Shown: positions 1 through 5,101 of the stretch, piece by piece
Numbering within the stretch: position 1 is the stretch's first letter
Layout: each line of letters opens with the position of its first letter
NCBI GenBank assembly: GCA_003500955.1
Contig: DNQP01000007.1
Span: forward strand, 1-5,101
Length of the DNA: 5,101 nt
Source: Curvibacter sp.
GTDB taxonomy: Bacteria; Pseudomonadota; Gammaproteobacteria; Burkholderiales; Burkholderiaceae_C
Direction of reading: 5' to 3'
Made by a program: the position numbers and the translations under genes
The notes under the pieces: model-generated
Seen by the model: the letters and a program-made list of their open reading frames with translations, nothing else
What the model was told of the DNA's origin: nothing
Database searches by the model: none

Positions 1-723
1 GTCAGAACCCCAGTTGCCGGTGATGACCGTATCGGCGCCCGAAGCCTTGATCTTGGCGATGTAGGGTGCGAAGTCACGCACCTGGGCCAGCGGGTGCAGG
101 TCTTCGCCCACGATCTTCACGTCGGGGCGCTTGAGCGCCAGCAGCTCCTTGGCGAACTTGGCGACCTGGTGGCCGTGCGAGTAGTTCTGGTTCAGCAGAT
201 AGACGCTCTTGATGTCCTTCTGGTCTTTCATGAAGGTGGTGATGGCCTCCATCTTCATGGAAGTATCCGCGTCGAAGCGGAAGTGCCAGTAGTTGCACTT
301 GCTGTTGGTGAAGTCCGGGTCCACGGCCGAGTGGTTCAGGAACATGACTTCCTTGCCGGGATTGCGCTCGTTGTGCTTGGCGACGGCGTCGATCAGCGCA
401 CCGGCCACCGAGGAACCGTTGCCCTGGGTGATGTAGCGCACGCCCTGGTCGATCGCAGCCTTGAGGTGGTTCAGGCTCTCGGCGGGGCTGAGCTTGTTGT
501 CCATGGCGATGACTTCGAACTTCACGCCGGCGGGGTTGTTGGCGCCGCTGAACTTCTCGCCGAAGAACTGGAAGCTGCGCACCTGGTTGTTGCCCACCGG
601 GGCCATCAGTCCCGAGAGCGGATCGATCCAGGCAATCTTGACCGTCTCGCCCTTCTGGGCGAAGGCGGCCCCGGCAAACGCCAGGGTGGCGGCAGCGGTC
701 ACAAATTTCACGGTGAACTTCAT
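1..723 (-). CDS. Liv/HAAT-type ABC transporter periplasmic substrate-binding protein (3' end outside window)
   Basis: Reading down from 723, the frame is open for 241 codons to the left edge, so the C-terminal part is missing; members of the family are usually about 380-420 residues. The N-terminus is a typical Sec signal peptide: basic MKFTVK, a hydrophobic Ala/Leu/Phe stretch, and an AFA|Q cleavage site after about residue 22. The mature part starts KGETVKIAWIDPLSGLMAPVG, the first strand and ligand loop of type I periplasmic binding proteins (Peripla_BP_6). ITQGNGSSVAGAL (98-110) matches the second ligand loop with its Ser pair, and VYLLNQNYSHG (174-184) is the hinge-proximal strand with the conserved Tyr-Ser. 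The start is supported by GAGGAG at 731-736, seven bases upstream. Known family role: captures an amino acid or other small organic acid and delivers it to Liv-type permease and ATPase subunits, which are not in this window. The upstream acyl-CoA synthetase hints at a carboxylate substrate (inference). Family call firm; ligand unknown. Confidence 0.93.
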   Translation of the reverse strand, partial: MKFTVKFVTAAATLAFAGAAFAQKGETVKIAWIDPLSGLMAPVGNNQVRSFQFFGEKFSGANNPAGVKFEVIAMDNKLSPAESLNHLKAAIDQGVRYITQGNGSSVAGALIDAVAKHNERNPGKEVMFLNHSAVDPDFTNSKCNYWHFRFDADTSMKMEAITTFMKDQKDIKSVYLLNQNYSHGHQVAKFAKELLALKRPDVKIVGEDLHPLAQVRDFAPYIAKIKASGADTVITGNWGSD

Positions 724-730
724 TTGTCGT

Positions 731-736
731 CTCCTC
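731..736 (-). promoter_or_regulatory. Ribosome binding site of the binding-protein gene
   Basis: On the minus strand GAGGAG lies seven bases before the ATG at 723-721. It is one of only two strong Shine-Dalgarno sequences in the window and fixes the start, giving an intact signal peptide. Confidence 0.8.
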
Positions 737-780
737 GTTGTCAGAATCGTTGCAGCGTAACCAAATTCAAATCCGGGCGC

Positions 781-798
781 GCTAGGGATTGCCCTAGC
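781..798. promoter_or_regulatory. Perfect inverted repeat, candidate operator of the binding-protein gene
   Basis: The sequence gctaggg-attg-ccctagc is a perfect 7+7 bp inverted repeat with a 4-base centre. It lies 57 bases upstream of the binding-protein ATG and 50 bases beyond the ligase stop. No T-run follows it on either strand, so a regulator site is more likely than an intrinsic terminator. A weak -10 candidate on the minus strand (TACGCT, 759-754) would put transcription start near 747 and the repeat centre near -42, where class II activators overlap the -35 box; this geometry is inference. The symmetry and size would suit a dimeric LuxR/FixJ-type or TetR/GntR-type regulator, but no regulator gene is in the window and I cannot name the binder. 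Confidence 0.5.
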
Positions 799-815
799 AC
801 TATCGCCTTTGCGAC

Positions 816-840
816 TCCCCGCCCGTACAGGCCGCGGGGA
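816..840 (-). terminator. GC-rich hairpin after the ligase stop, possible terminator
   Basis: tccccgc (816-822) and gcgggga (834-840) form a perfect 7-bp stem with an 11-base loop, starting about 8 bases after the ligase stop codon. On the minus strand the hairpin is followed by GTCGCAAAGG, with no U-tract, so it is not a canonical intrinsic terminator. It could protect the mRNA 3' end, act with Rho, or attenuate read-through into the binding-protein gene. Confidence 0.35.
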
Positions 841-848
841 CATTCCGT

Positions 849-2492
849 TCACGTGCCCGGCAGCTTGTAGTCCTTGAGCGTCTCGCGCAGGCGGGTCTTG
901 AGCATCTTGCCGGTGGCGCCCAGGGGGATGGCGTCGACGAAGATCACGTCGTCCGGGATCTGCCACTTGGCCGTCTTACCCTCGTAGAACTTGAGCAGCT
1001 CCTCCTTGCCGACCTCGGCACCGGGCTTCTTCACCACCACGACCACCGGTCGCTCGTCCCACTTGGGGTGCCGCACGCCGATGCAGGCCGCCATGGCCAC
1101 GGCCGGGTGGGCCACGGCGATGTTCTCCACATCGATGGAGCTGATCCACTCGCCCCCGGACTTGATGACATCTTTGCTGCGGTCGGTGATCTGCATATAG
1201 CCGTCGGGGTCGATGGTGGCCACGTCGCCGGTCGGGAACCAGCCATGGCCGTCCGCATCCTTGAGCAGCGGATCGCCGCCCTCGCCCTTGAAGTACTCGC
1301 GCAGGATCCAGGGCCCGCGCACCAGCAGGTCGCCATAGGCCTTGCCGTCCCAGGGCAGTTCCTGCCCATCGCCGCCGACGATCTTCATGTCCACGCCGTA
1401 GATGGCGCGGCCCTGCTTGAGGCGGATCTTCATCTGCTCGGGCTCAGGCAGCGTCAGGTGCTTGTTCTTCAATGTGCACAGCGTGCCCAGGGGCGACATC
1501 TCGGTCATGCCCCAGGCGTGCAGCACCTCCACCCCGTACTCTTCGCGGAAGGCGGTGATCATGGCCGGCGGGCAGGCCGAGCCACCGATCACCGTGCGCT
1601 TGAGGGTGGAGAACTTCAGGCCGTTGGGCTTGAGGTGGCCCAGCAGCATCTGCCAGATCGTGGGCACACCGGCCGCATAGCTCACCCGCTCGGCCTCGAT
1701 CAGCTCGTAGATGGATTTGCCGTCCAGCGCCGGGCCCGGAAAGACCAGCTTGGCGCCGGTCAGCGCCGCCGAATAGGGGATGCCCCAGGCGTTGACGTGG
1801 AACATGGGGACGACCGGCAGCACCGAATCGCGCGCGCTCAGGGACATCACATCGGGCAGCGCGGCGGCATAGGCGTGCAGGATGGTGGAGCGATGGCTGT
1901 AGAGCGCGGCCTTGGGGTTGCCCGTGGTGCCGCTGGTGTAGCACATGCTCGAGGCCGAGTTCTCGTCGAATTCGGGCCAGCGGTAGGTCTCGGGCTGGGC
2001 ACCGATCCAGGTCTCGTAACTTTGCAGGCCAGGAATGCCGCTGTCCTTGGGCAGCTTGTCGGCGTCACACAGGGCGATCCAGTGCTTCACCGTGCTGCAC
2101 TTGGCGTGCACCGCCTGGATGATGGGCAGAAAGGTCAGGTCGAAGCACAGCACCTGGTCTTCGGCGTGGTTGGCGATCCAGGCGATCTGCTCCGGGTGCA
2201 GGCGCGGGTTGATGGTGTGCAGCACCCGGCCCGAGCCGCTGACGCCGAAATACAGTTCCAGATGGCGGTAGCCGTTCCAGGCCAGCGTGGCCACCCGGTC
2301 GCTGAAGGCGAGCTTGAGCGCATCCAGGGCGTTGGCCACACGCCGTGAGCGCGCTGCAACGTCGCGGTAGGTGTAGCGGTGGATGTCGCCTTCGACCCGG
2401 CGCGAGACGATCTCGGCATCGCCATGGTGGCGTTCGGCGAAGTCGATCAGGGAAGAAATCAGCAGCGGCTGGCTTTGCATCAATCCGAGCAT
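849..2492 (-). CDS. alkK: AlkK-type medium/long-chain fatty acid-CoA ligase
   Basis: A 547-residue member of the ANL superfamily that adenylates a carboxylate with ATP and transfers it to CoA; cytoplasmic or membrane-peripheral. Full length for the family. From memory it aligns end to end with the Pseudomonas alkane-plasmid AlkK, sharing MLG at the N-terminus and [19 protein letters not shown], [35 protein letters not shown] and KWQIPD blocks. Motifs: phosphate-binding loop [11 protein letters not shown] at 185-195, HAWGMTE at 325-331, ribose-binding TGD at 421-423, domain hinge DRSKD at 437-441, and C-terminal GATGK with the adenylation lysine at 529. The loop ends in Ala195 where AlkK and most relatives have Gly. 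AAGAGGAG (2501-2508) eight bases upstream supports the start. Chain-length preference cannot be read from sequence, and relatives annotated fadD or as dimethylsulfoniopropionate/aryl-CoA ligases are similar. It probably feeds beta-oxidation (inference). Confidence 0.9.
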   Translation of the reverse strand: MLGLMQSQPLLISSLIDFAERHHGDAEIVSRRVEGDIHRYTYRDVAARSRRVANALDALKLAFSDRVATLAWNGYRHLELYFGVSGSGRVLHTINPRLHPEQIAWIANHAEDQVLCFDLTFLPIIQAVHAKCSTVKHWIALCDADKLPKDSGIPGLQSYETWIGAQPETYRWPEFDENSASSMCYTSGTTGNPKAALYSHRSTILHAYAAALPDVMSLSARDSVLPVVPMFHVNAWGIPYSAALTGAKLVFPGPALDGKSIYELIEAERVSYAAGVPTIWQMLLGHLKPNGLKFSTLKRTVIGGSACPPAMITAFREEYGVEVLHAWGMTEMSPLGTLCTLKNKHLTLPEPEQMKIRLKQGRAIYGVDMKIVGGDGQELPWDGKAYGDLLVRGPWILREYFKGEGGDPLLKDADGHGWFPTGDVATIDPDGYMQITDRSKDVIKSGGEWISSIDVENIAVAHPAVAMAACIGVRHPKWDERPVVVVVKKPGAEVGKEELLKFYEGKTAKWQIPDDVIFVDAIPLGATGKMLKTRLRETLKDYKLPGT

Positions 2493-2500
2493 GGACAGGA

Positions 2501-2508
2501 CTCCTCTT
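2501..2508 (-). promoter_or_regulatory. Ribosome binding site of the acyl-CoA ligase
   Basis: On the minus strand AAGAGGAG ends eight bases before the ATG at 2492-2490. It favours that start over the in-frame ATG five codons further in, in agreement with the AlkK N-terminus MLG. Confidence 0.8.
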
Positions 2509-2605
2509 CTTGTGGCTCGTGGTGTTCGCCGCCAGTATGGCGCAAGCCTGGCACGCTTCCACTGAGGGTAAGCCCCTGATCGGGACCGGCCTACGTCGTC
2601 TGCGT

Positions 2606-2611
2606 GACAAT
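2606..2611 (+). promoter_or_regulatory. Candidate -10 box of selO (possible leaderless start)
   Basis: GACAAT matches TATAAT at four of six positions and is followed by GCTCTC and then the selO ATG at 2618. Transcription would start at or within a base or two of the start codon. No Shine-Dalgarno sequence precedes the ATG, which fits a leaderless mRNA. No good -35 hexamer lies 16-18 bases upstream, so the call is tentative. Confidence 0.3.
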
Positions 2612-2617
2612 GCTCTC

Positions 2618-4111
2618 ATGTCTCTCGCCATCGATGCTGTCCAGGACCCGCCCGCCGCCATCGCCAGCGGTTTGACCTGGGTGAACCGCTACGCCGCACT
2701 CGGTCCGGCCTTCCACACCGCCCTGCCCCCGCAGCCCCTGTCCGCGCCCTATTGGGTGGGCCAGAGCCGCGCGGTGGGCGAGCTGCTGGGCCTGCCGTGC
2801 GACTGGGTCAACTCGGACGAGCTGCTGCAGGCGCTCAGCGGCAACCGCGTGCTGGCCGGCAGCACACCCGTGGCCACGGTCTACAGCGGCCACCAGTTCG
2901 GCGTGTGGGCCGGCCAGCTGGGCGACGGCCGGGCGCTGTTGCTCGGTGAAACCGCGGGCGGCCTGGAGATCCAGCTCAAGGGCGCTGGCCGAACGCCGTA
3001 TTCGCGCATGGGCGACGGCCGCGCGGTGCTGCGCTCGTCCATCCGCGAGTTCCTCTGCAGCGAGGCCATGCACGGCCTGGGCATCCCCACCACGCGCGCA
3101 CTCTGCGTGACGGGCTCGGATGCGCCCGTACGCCGCGAGGAGATCGAGACCGCCGCCGTGGTGACGCGCGTGGCGCCCAGTTTCATCCGCTTCGGCCACT
3201 TCGAGCATTTCGCCGCCAATGACCGGCCCGAGGAACTGCGCCGCCTGGCCGACTTCGTGATCAACCATTACTACCCGGCGTGCCGGGCCACGGACAAGTT
3301 CGGCGGCAATGCCTACGCCGCCCTGCTCGAAGCCGTGAGCGAAAAGACCGCCGCCCTGCTGGCGCAATGGCAGGCCGTGGGCTTTTGCCATGGCGTGATG
3401 AACACCGACAACATGAGCATCCTGGGCCTGACCCTGGACTACGGCCCCTTCCAGTTTCTCGACGGCTACGACCCGGCCCACATCTGCAACCACTCCGACA
3501 CCCAGGGCCGCTACGCCTTTGCGCGCCAGCCCAACATCGCTTACTGGAACCTGTTCTGCCTGGGCCAGGCCCTGCTGCCCCTGATCGGCGACCAGGAGCT
3601 GGCCCTGGCCGCGCTGGAAAGCTATCGCACGCGCTACCCGGCCGAGCTCGAAGCCCGGCTGCGGACCAAGCTGGGGCTGCGGCGCCAGGAAGCCGGCGAC
3701 CGCGAGCTGGTCGAGGACACCTTGCGCCTGCTGGCTGGTGAAAAGACCGACCACACCATCTTCTGGCGGCGACTGAGCCATTTCGCGGCTGACGGGCAGG
3801 CGGCACCCGTGCATGACCTGTTCATGGACCGCACAGCCTGCGACGCCTGGCTGCGGCGCTACGAGGCCCGGCTGGCGAGGGAAGACACCGGCACGGCGGC
3901 CCAGGCCATGTTGCAGGTCAACCCCAAGTTCGTGCTGCGCAACCACCTGGGTGAACTGGCCATCCGCCAGGCGCGCGAGAAGGATTTTTCCGGCGTGGCG
4001 AAACTTCTGGCCTTGCTCGAGAGTCCTTTTGACGAGCATCCTGGCCATGAGGCCGAGGCCGGCTTCCCGCCCGACTGGGCATCCTCCATCGAAATCAGCT
4101 GTTCTTCATGA
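2618..4111 (+). CDS. selO: Protein adenylyltransferase SelO (YdiU family pseudokinase)
   Basis: A 497-residue protein matching E. coli YdiU/SelO along its whole length. The family has a kinase fold that binds ATP in an inverted orientation and transfers AMP, not phosphate, to Ser/Thr/Tyr of target proteins; it is tied to redox homeostasis and protein glutathionylation. Visible: [18 protein letters not shown] at 88-105; QLKGAG with the ATP-binding lysine at 121; [16 protein letters not shown] with the helix-C glutamate at 144; [10 protein letters not shown] with Asp264 and Asn265; and LDYGPF with the metal-binding Asp274. Spacing (121 to 144, 264 to 274) equals that reported for Pseudomonas SelO. 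The C-terminus SCSS carries Cys495 where animal SelO has selenocysteine; Cys290 in HICNHSD corresponds to its disulfide partner in E. coli. The ATG at 2618 is chosen because homology begins just after it; an in-frame ATG at 2537 would add 27 unconserved residues. First gene of a plus-strand run, 13 bases before msrB. Confidence 0.96.
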   Translation: MSLAIDAVQDPPAAIASGLTWVNRYAALGPAFHTALPPQPLSAPYWVGQSRAVGELLGLPCDWVNSDELLQALSGNRVLAGSTPVATVYSGHQFGVWAGQLGDGRALLLGETAGGLEIQLKGAGRTPYSRMGDGRAVLRSSIREFLCSEAMHGLGIPTTRALCVTGSDAPVRREEIETAAVVTRVAPSFIRFGHFEHFAANDRPEELRRLADFVINHYYPACRATDKFGGNAYAALLEAVSEKTAALLAQWQAVGFCHGVMNTDNMSILGLTLDYGPFQFLDGYDPAHICNHSDTQGRYAFARQPNIAYWNLFCLGQALLPLIGDQELALAALESYRTRYPAELEARLRTKLGLRRQEAGDRELVEDTLRLLAGEKTDHTIFWRRLSHFAADGQAAPVHDLFMDRTACDAWLRRYEARLAREDTGTAAQAMLQVNPKFVLRNHLGELAIRQAREKDFSGVAKLLALLESPFDEHPGHEAEAGFPPDWASSIEISCSS

Positions 4112-4128
4112 GAGTCGATTCACCATGA
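4108..4128 (+). other. Six-codon mini-ORF bridging selO and msrB, possible coupling element
   Basis: An ATG overlapping the selO stop (ATGA, 4108-4111) opens a frame of six codons (MRVDSP) whose TGA overlaps the msrB start in a second ATGA (4125-4128). msrB has only a weak Shine-Dalgarno-like GAGAG at 4110-4114. Terminating ribosomes could therefore reach msrB by re-initiation in two steps, or directly. The arrangement is seen in the sequence; the function is inference and chance is possible. Confidence 0.25.
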
Positions 4129-4532
4129 GCTACGCCATCCAGAAAACCGCCGAGGAATGGAAGGCCCTGCTGGCCGCCAAGCAGGCCGAGCCCGGCGCCT
4201 ACCAGGTCACACGCCACGCCGCGACCGAGCGGCCCTACACCGGCAGGTACGCCGACTTCTGGATGCCCGGCCACTACCGCTGCATCTGCTGCGGTGCCCG
4301 CCTGTTCGAAGCCAGCACCAAGTTCGACGCTGGCTGCGGCTGGCCCAGTTTTTCCGAACCGGCGCAGCCGCATGCCATCGAGGAGCGGCGCGACACCAGC
4401 CACGGCATGGTCCGCGTGGAGACGGTGTGCTCCCAGTGCGGCGCCCACCTGGGCCATGTCTTCGAGGACGGCCCGGCCCCCACGGGCCTGCGCTACTGCA
4501 TCAACTCCGCTGCCATTGAGCACGAAGCCTGA
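4125..4532 (+). CDS. msrB: Peptide-methionine (R)-S-oxide reductase MsrB
   Basis: A 135-residue cytoplasmic enzyme (no signal peptide), close to the 137 residues of E. coli MsrB. It reduces the R epimer of methionine sulfoxide in proteins, normally using thioredoxin. Visible: two zinc-binding CxxC pairs, Cys53/Cys56 in YRCICCG and Cys102/Cys105 in CSQCG; GCGWPSF at 70-76 with Cys71 as likely resolving cysteine; [10 protein letters not shown] at 108-117; and RYCINSAA with the catalytic cysteine at 125. Cys55 between the first zinc ligands is extra. The start at 4125 fits the family N-terminus ([16 protein letters not shown]); the open frame further upstream lies inside selO and is not MsrB. 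It follows selO by 13 bases, so co-transcription is likely, and both act in recovery from oxidation. Regulation is not visible beyond the weak ribosome site. Confidence 0.96.
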   Translation: MSYAIQKTAEEWKALLAAKQAEPGAYQVTRHAATERPYTGRYADFWMPGHYRCICCGARLFEASTKFDAGCGWPSFSEPAQPHAIEERRDTSHGMVRVETVCSQCGAHLGHVFEDGPAPTGLRYCINSAAIEHEA

Positions 4533-4544
4533 GGCGCTGACCGC

Positions 4545-4550
4545 GATAAT
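4545..4550 (+). promoter_or_regulatory. Candidate -10 box upstream of yciB
   Basis: GATAAT matches TATAAT at five of six positions in the 41-bp gap between msrB and yciB. A start near 4557 would give a leader of about 17 bases. There is no convincing -35 hexamer 16-18 bases upstream: TTGAGC at 4516-4521 is 23 bases away. yciB may have its own weak promoter while also being read from the selO-msrB transcript. Confidence 0.3.
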
Positions 4551-4573
4551 GCGGGGCCACATCGCCTGCTGAC

Positions 4574-5101
4574 ATGAAACTCCTGATCGACTTCTTCCCC
4601 ATCCTGCTGTTCTTCGGCGCCTACAAGTTCTACGACATCTACGTCGCCACGGCCGTGCTCATGGCCGCTACCGTGCTGCAGATGGCGCTGATCTATGCCA
4701 TCGACCGCAAGCTGCAGACCATGCACAAGATCACCCTGCTGCTGATCCTGGTCTTCGGCGCCCTGACCCTGGTCTTGCAGGACGAGCGCTTCATCAAGTG
4801 GAAACCCACCGTGCTCTACGCTGCCATGGCCCTGGCCCTGGCACTGGCGCTCTGGGGCTGGCGCAAGAACTTCCTCAAGATCCTGCTGGGCAGCCAGCTG
4901 GAGCTGCCAGACGGGGTCTGGATGCGTCTGAACCTGGCGTGGATCGTCTACTGCGCCTTCATGGCCACGATCAATGGCTATGTCGCAGCCTTCTTCACGA
5001 CCGAGGCCTGGGTCAACTTCAAGCTCTGGGGCTATGTGTTCCCGCTGGTCTTCATCATCGGCCAGGGTGTCTACATCGCCCGCCACCTCAAGTCCGACCC
5101 C
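4574..5101 (+). CDS. yciB: Inner-membrane septation protein A (YciB/IspZ family), 3' end outside window
   Basis: Open from the ATG at 4574 to the last base, giving 176 codons without a stop. E. coli YciB has 179 residues, so only a short tail should be missing. Matches recalled from E. coli YciB include the N-terminal MKxxxDFxPxxxFFxxYKxYDIYxATA pattern, FGxLTL and [11 protein letters not shown] (61-83), [13 protein letters not shown] (111-123), WVNFKLWG (146-153) and GVYIARH near the end. Five or six hydrophobic segments are visible, at roughly 5-18, 22-42, 52-68, 78-96, 118-139 and 149-169, with basic residues in the loops. The family is an inner-membrane protein implicated in cell envelope synthesis and division, reported to interact with elongasome and divisome proteins; its molecular activity is not well defined. 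There is no clear Shine-Dalgarno before the ATG, but the conserved N-terminus fixes the start. It lies 41 bases after msrB; a functional link to selO/msrB is not evident. Confidence 0.94.
   Translation, partial: MKLLIDFFPILLFFGAYKFYDIYVATAVLMAATVLQMALIYAIDRKLQTMHKITLLLILVFGALTLVLQDERFIKWKPTVLYAAMALALALALWGWRKNFLKILLGSQLELPDGVWMRLNLAWIVYCAFMATINGYVAAFFTTEAWVNFKLWGYVFPLVFIIGQGVYIARHLKSDP

Larger units (their letters stand above)
2493..2617. promoter_or_regulatory. Divergent intergenic promoter region (ligase / selO)
   Basis: These 125 bases separate two divergent genes and must hold or overlap both promoters. For the ligase, the best minus-strand candidate is GTGGAA (2562-2557), 17 bases, then CATACT (2539-2534). 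It is weak, and its -10 box sits inside a small palindrome, CGCCA-gta-TGGCG (2530-2542), that could bind a repressor. For selO, GACAAT (2606-2611) ends six bases before the ATG, without a recognisable -35 box. The plus-strand frame of selO stays open through this stretch and on back into the ligase, but it shows no conserved SelO residues here. Confidence 0.4.

Noticed and set aside
94..870. 258-codon plus-strand open frame opposite the binding-protein gene
   Set aside because: The minus strand encodes a signal peptide, conserved binding-protein loops and a good ribosome site; the plus-strand product is a composition artefact that also runs through the intergenic gap.
1068..2348. 426-codon plus-strand open frame opposite the acyl-CoA ligase
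   Set aside because: It is fully antisense to a gene with all family motifs. Its His/Gly/Val/Gln-rich composition is typical of the reverse complement of GC-rich coding DNA, and it matches no family I recognise.
2345..2617. Upstream extension of selO with a membrane-like segment ([13 protein letters not shown])
   Set aside because: The frame is open by chance through the divergent promoter region and overlaps the start of the ligase. SelO homology starts only after 2618, and known SelO proteins have no such membrane segment in bacteria.
2591..4048. 485-codon minus-strand open frame opposite selO
   Set aside because: Antisense shadow of a well-conserved SelO gene; low-complexity Gly/Ala/Gln/Val/His composition and no recognisable domain.
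4109..4111. selO TGA as a selenocysteine codon
   Set aside because: The protein already has the bacterial SCSS C-terminus with Cys at the selenocysteine position, and reading through TGA would extend past the family's natural end.
4532..4567. Nested inverted repeats in the msrB-yciB gap (AGGCG/CGCCT around CCGC/GCGG)
   Set aside because: Arms of only 4-5 bp with a large outer loop are expected by chance at this G+C; no U-tract follows, so I do not call a terminator or riboswitch.
4824..4856. Short direct repeat of ccctgg-like units in yciB
   Set aside because: It encodes a Leu-Ala run in a membrane helix using the preferred codons; no sign of a functional DNA repeat.
4493..5086. 197-codon minus-strand open frame opposite yciB
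   Set aside because: Antisense to a clear YciB homologue; the Asp/Glu/Gln/His-rich product is the usual reverse complement of Leu/Val/Ile-rich membrane-protein codons.

Overview
The window looks like chromosomal DNA from a betaproteobacterium, probably Burkholderiales and perhaps the Comamonadaceae. This rests on high G+C with strongly G/C third codon positions, the style of the proteins, and the gene combination; the genus cannot be read from the sequence. No mobile element, CRISPR array, tRNA or rRNA is visible.

The left half (1-2492) is on the minus strand. An AlkK-type medium/long-chain acyl-CoA synthetase (849-2492) is followed, after a 125-bp gap, by the first 241 codons of a periplasmic binding protein for a branched-chain-amino-acid-type (Liv/HAAT) ABC transporter, which runs off the left edge. 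The gap holds a GC-rich hairpin just after the ligase stop. It also holds a perfect 7-bp inverted repeat with a 4-base gap, upstream of the binding-protein gene, which is a good operator candidate. A carboxylate-activating enzyme beside a Liv-type binding protein suggests uptake and CoA activation of an organic acid, but the substrate cannot be read from the sequence.

The right half (2618-5101) is on the plus strand and starts from a 125-bp divergent intergenic region. It holds selO (protein AMPylase, SelO/YdiU family, Cys form), then msrB (methionine-R-sulfoxide reductase) 13 bases later, then yciB (septation protein A/IspZ family inner-membrane protein), which is cut by the right edge close to its natural C-terminus. 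selO and msrB look co-transcribed and are both linked to redox homeostasis. yciB may be read from the same transcript or from its own weak promoter in the 41-bp gap.

All the large genes belong to known families. I see no previously undescribed multi-gene system. The points worth a second look are small: the palindromic operator candidate, a possible leaderless start for selO, an ATGA/ATGA mini-ORF linking selO to msrB, and a Gly-to-Ala change in the phosphate-binding loop of the ligase.
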